Under the pieces are notes generated by a model, which was not told the origin of the DNA, ran no database searches, and worked only from the letters and a program-made list of their open reading frames with translations. The position numbers and the translations under genes were made by a program. Of a stretch of 7,634 nt of DNA, positions 6,093-7,634 are shown in pieces; position 1 is the stretch's first letter; each line of letters opens with the position of its first letter. Origin of the DNA: DATARH01 sp035504235 (GTDB taxonomy: Bacteria; Pseudomonadota; Alphaproteobacteria; ATCC43930; CGMCC-115725); contig DATJSH010000066.1 of assembly GCA_035504235.1 (NCBI GenBank), positions 1 to 7,634 of the forward strand, read 5' to 3'.

Positions 6093-7634
6093 CTACTTGT
6101 CGAGCCAGAGCCTTGCCAGATCCTGGTTGATGAAGTGGGTCGGCGCGATCTTGAAGCCTTTGACATAGGCGCGGTACGGCACGATGCGGTGCCACCACAG
6201 CACCCACATGGCATGCGCCTCGGTGTCGAGCATGTATTTCTCGAAGTCGCGCATCTCGGTGCGCTGCTTGGCGGGATCGCTTTCGTGCAGCATCTCGTCG
6301 TAAAGCGCGACCGCCTTCGGGTCCTCGTAACGCGCATAGTTTTCCGCATCGACCGAGGCCGGCAGGAATTTCTGGATGTCCATCAGCGGATTGACGATGC
6401 CGTAGCCCGGCGCCTCGACGACGACGTCGAAATTGCCGTTGCGCATGTTGTCGAACCACGGCCCGGTCGGCACGACCTTTTGCGTGACGTGAAGGCCGAT
6501 CTTGCTCCACTGATCAATCAGCCAGGTGGCGACGTATTTGTAGGGCTGATCGACGTTGCGGTTGAGCAGCTCGAAGGACAACCCCTCGGCGCCGGCCTCC
6601 TGCAAAAGCCGCCGCGCCTCGGCGCGCGACTTTTCGATGTCCGGCCAGTAGCCGGCGATCTGCTGCAGTTCCTCCTTGGTCGCGGCGAGCGGCGAGCCGG
6701 GATAGACGATGCCGCCGACCGTCTGCACGATCGCGATCTTGCTGAGTGCCGGCGCCTCGCCCCAGCGATCAACCGCCAGGGTCAGCGCGCGGCGTACCCG
6801 CGGGTCGTCGAACGGCTTTTTCTGGTGGTTGCAGGTGATCGCGCTGCCAACGTCCCAGTCGCCCTCCTGCACCTCGATCTGGTCGCCGAGCGCGCTCTCC
6901 AATTCGTCGCGCGCCGAGGGCGGCATGCCGCGGAACTCGATCGCCGCACGGTCGCTGCGGATCGCATCGACCCGCGTCGCCTGCTTGTCGGCGTAGATGC
7001 CGGTAAAGCCGTCGAGATAGGGCAGCTTAGGGTCGTAATAATCCGGGTTGCGCACCCCGGTGACCGACTGCCCGGTCTCGTATTTGACGAACTTGAACGG
7101 GCCGGTGCCCATCACGTTCGACTCGTACCAGTGCGGGTCCTTGTCGAGGATCTTCTTCTCGTAGACCCAGTTGAACGGGCTCGCGATCGCCGGCAGGAAC
7201 GCGCTTGTCGCGAATTTGAGCCGGAAGACGACGGTCATGGGGTCGGTCGCCTCGATCTTGTCGACCATCATGTAGTTGCTGACCCTGGGGCTCAGCACGC
7301 CAGGCGGCGGAAAGACGATCTCGTTGAAGCTGGCGAGGATGTCGTCGGCGGTCAGCGGCGTGCCGTCCTGGAATTTGACGCCTTGACGTATTTTGAAGGT
7401 CCAGGTCTTGCCGCCGTCGCTCTGTTCCATCGAGGTGCAGAGATCGCAGACGATGTCGGTTGTCGAGGACGGGTTGTCGGGGTTGATCCGCAGAAGCAGG
7501 CTGTAGAACGGCGCGAAGGCATGCACGGTCGCGAACGTGCTTTCCTTGTGCCCGTCGAAGCTCGGCGGTGCGTCGGCCGGGATGAGATAGGTGAGCGTGC
7601 CGCCGCGTTTCGGGGCGTCGTCGGCGAGCGCGGG
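6093..7634 (-). CDS. ABC transporter solute-binding protein, family 5 (first of tandem pair, N-terminus cut)
   Basis: The reading frame is open to the right edge, giving 513 residues beginning PALADDAPKRGGTL. Only the start and most of the signal peptide are missing, since ALA before DD looks like the cleavage site. The GTG at 7526 is internal and not the start. The protein aligns with the downstream binding protein end to end with almost no gaps and, by eye, more than half the positions identical: shared blocks include IPADAPPSFD, VCDLCT, GGKTWTFK/DGKTWTFK, RNPDYY/RNPDYF, ATKEELQQIAGYWPDIEK, GPWF and NQDL. It carries the same C-D-L-C motif (Cys codons 7446-7448 and 7437-7439). It ends at TAG 6093-6095, 23 nt before the next gene, so the two are co-transcribed. 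Its ligand-side segment reads EAPGYGIVNPLMDIQKFL, unlike the paralogue, which suggests a different or shifted specificity. The operon promoter lies beyond the window. Confidence 0.94.
   Translation of the reverse strand, partial: PALADDAPKRGGTLTYLIPADAPPSFDGHKESTFATVHAFAPFYSLLLRINPDNPSSTTDIVCDLCTSMEQSDGGKTWTFKIRQGVKFQDGTPLTADDILASFNEIVFPPPGVLSPRVSNYMMVDKIEATDPMTVVFRLKFATSAFLPAIASPFNWVYEKKILDKDPHWYESNVMGTGPFKFVKYETGQSVTGVRNPDYYDPKLPYLDGFTGIYADKQATRVDAIRSDRAAIEFRGMPPSARDELESALGDQIEVQEGDWDVGSAITCNHQKKPFDDPRVRRALTLAVDRWGEAPALSKIAIVQTVGGIVYPGSPLAATKEELQQIAGYWPDIEKSRAEARRLLQEAGAEGLSFELLNRNVDQPYKYVATWLIDQWSKIGLHVTQKVVPTGPWFDNMRNGNFDVVVEAPGYGIVNPLMDIQKFLPASVDAENYARYEDPKAVALYDEMLHESDPAKQRTEMRDFEKYMLDTEAHAMWVLWWHRIVPYRAYVKGFKIAPTHFINQDLARLWLDK

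Noticed and set aside
6070..6510. Upstream in-frame extension of the second binding-protein gene
   Set aside because: The frame is open back to 6510 but overlaps the preceding binding-protein gene. A signal peptide and good ribosome site place the start at 6069.
1..7634. CRISPR array, insertion sequence, prophage, toxin-antitoxin pair or tRNA
   Set aside because: No regularly spaced direct repeats, transposase or integrase motifs, paired small toxin-like genes or cloverleaf sequences are visible on either strand.

Overview
The window looks like chromosome of a high-GC alphaproteobacterium, most likely in or near the Bradyrhizobium/Rhodopseudomonas group. The reasons are the strong GC bias at third codon positions, the protein styles, and an intergenic palindrome (CCTCATCCTGAGG ... 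CCTCGAAGGA) that I recall as a frequent interspersed repeat in those genomes. The taxonomic call is inference. I see no phage, insertion-sequence, CRISPR, tRNA or rRNA signal.

Left half, plus strand: the C-terminal end of a luciferase-like flavin-dependent oxidoreductase (1-363); a 206-nt gap with GC-rich hairpins; a 79-residue lipoprotein (570-809); then a 436-residue periplasmic L,D-transpeptidase with a LysM domain (889-2199). The lipoprotein is the most interesting item. Like Braun's lipoprotein (Lpp) it is very short, has a lipobox, continues as an alanine-rich helix with a 3-4 alanine spacing, and ends in lysine. The next gene encodes a transpeptidase resembling the ErfK/YbiS/YcfS enzymes, which join the C-terminal lysine of Lpp to peptidoglycan. 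The pair may be a self-contained outer-membrane tethering module: a lysine-ended lipoprotein plus the enzyme that fastens it to the wall.

Right half, minus strand, converging on the transpeptidase: a peptide/opine/nickel-type (family 5) ABC importer cluster. In transcription order it has a solute-binding protein cut by the window's right edge (6093-7634), a second closely related solute-binding protein (4477-6069), a DppB/OppB-type permease (3267-4238) and a DppC/OppC-type permease (2332-3246). The binding proteins are evidently an old tandem duplication that has diverged, and may feed different ligands to one permease pair. No ATPase gene lies in the window, and none can follow the permeases because the convergent transpeptidase gene starts there. 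The ATPases must lie upstream of the binding proteins, beyond the right edge, or elsewhere.

The gap between the second binding protein and the permeases (4239-4476) holds two copies of the palindromic repeat in opposite orientation. In the operon transcript they could fold into a large hairpin, a layout that could keep binding-protein mRNA above permease mRNA. The convergent gap (2200-2331) has one modest hairpin and no clear terminator.
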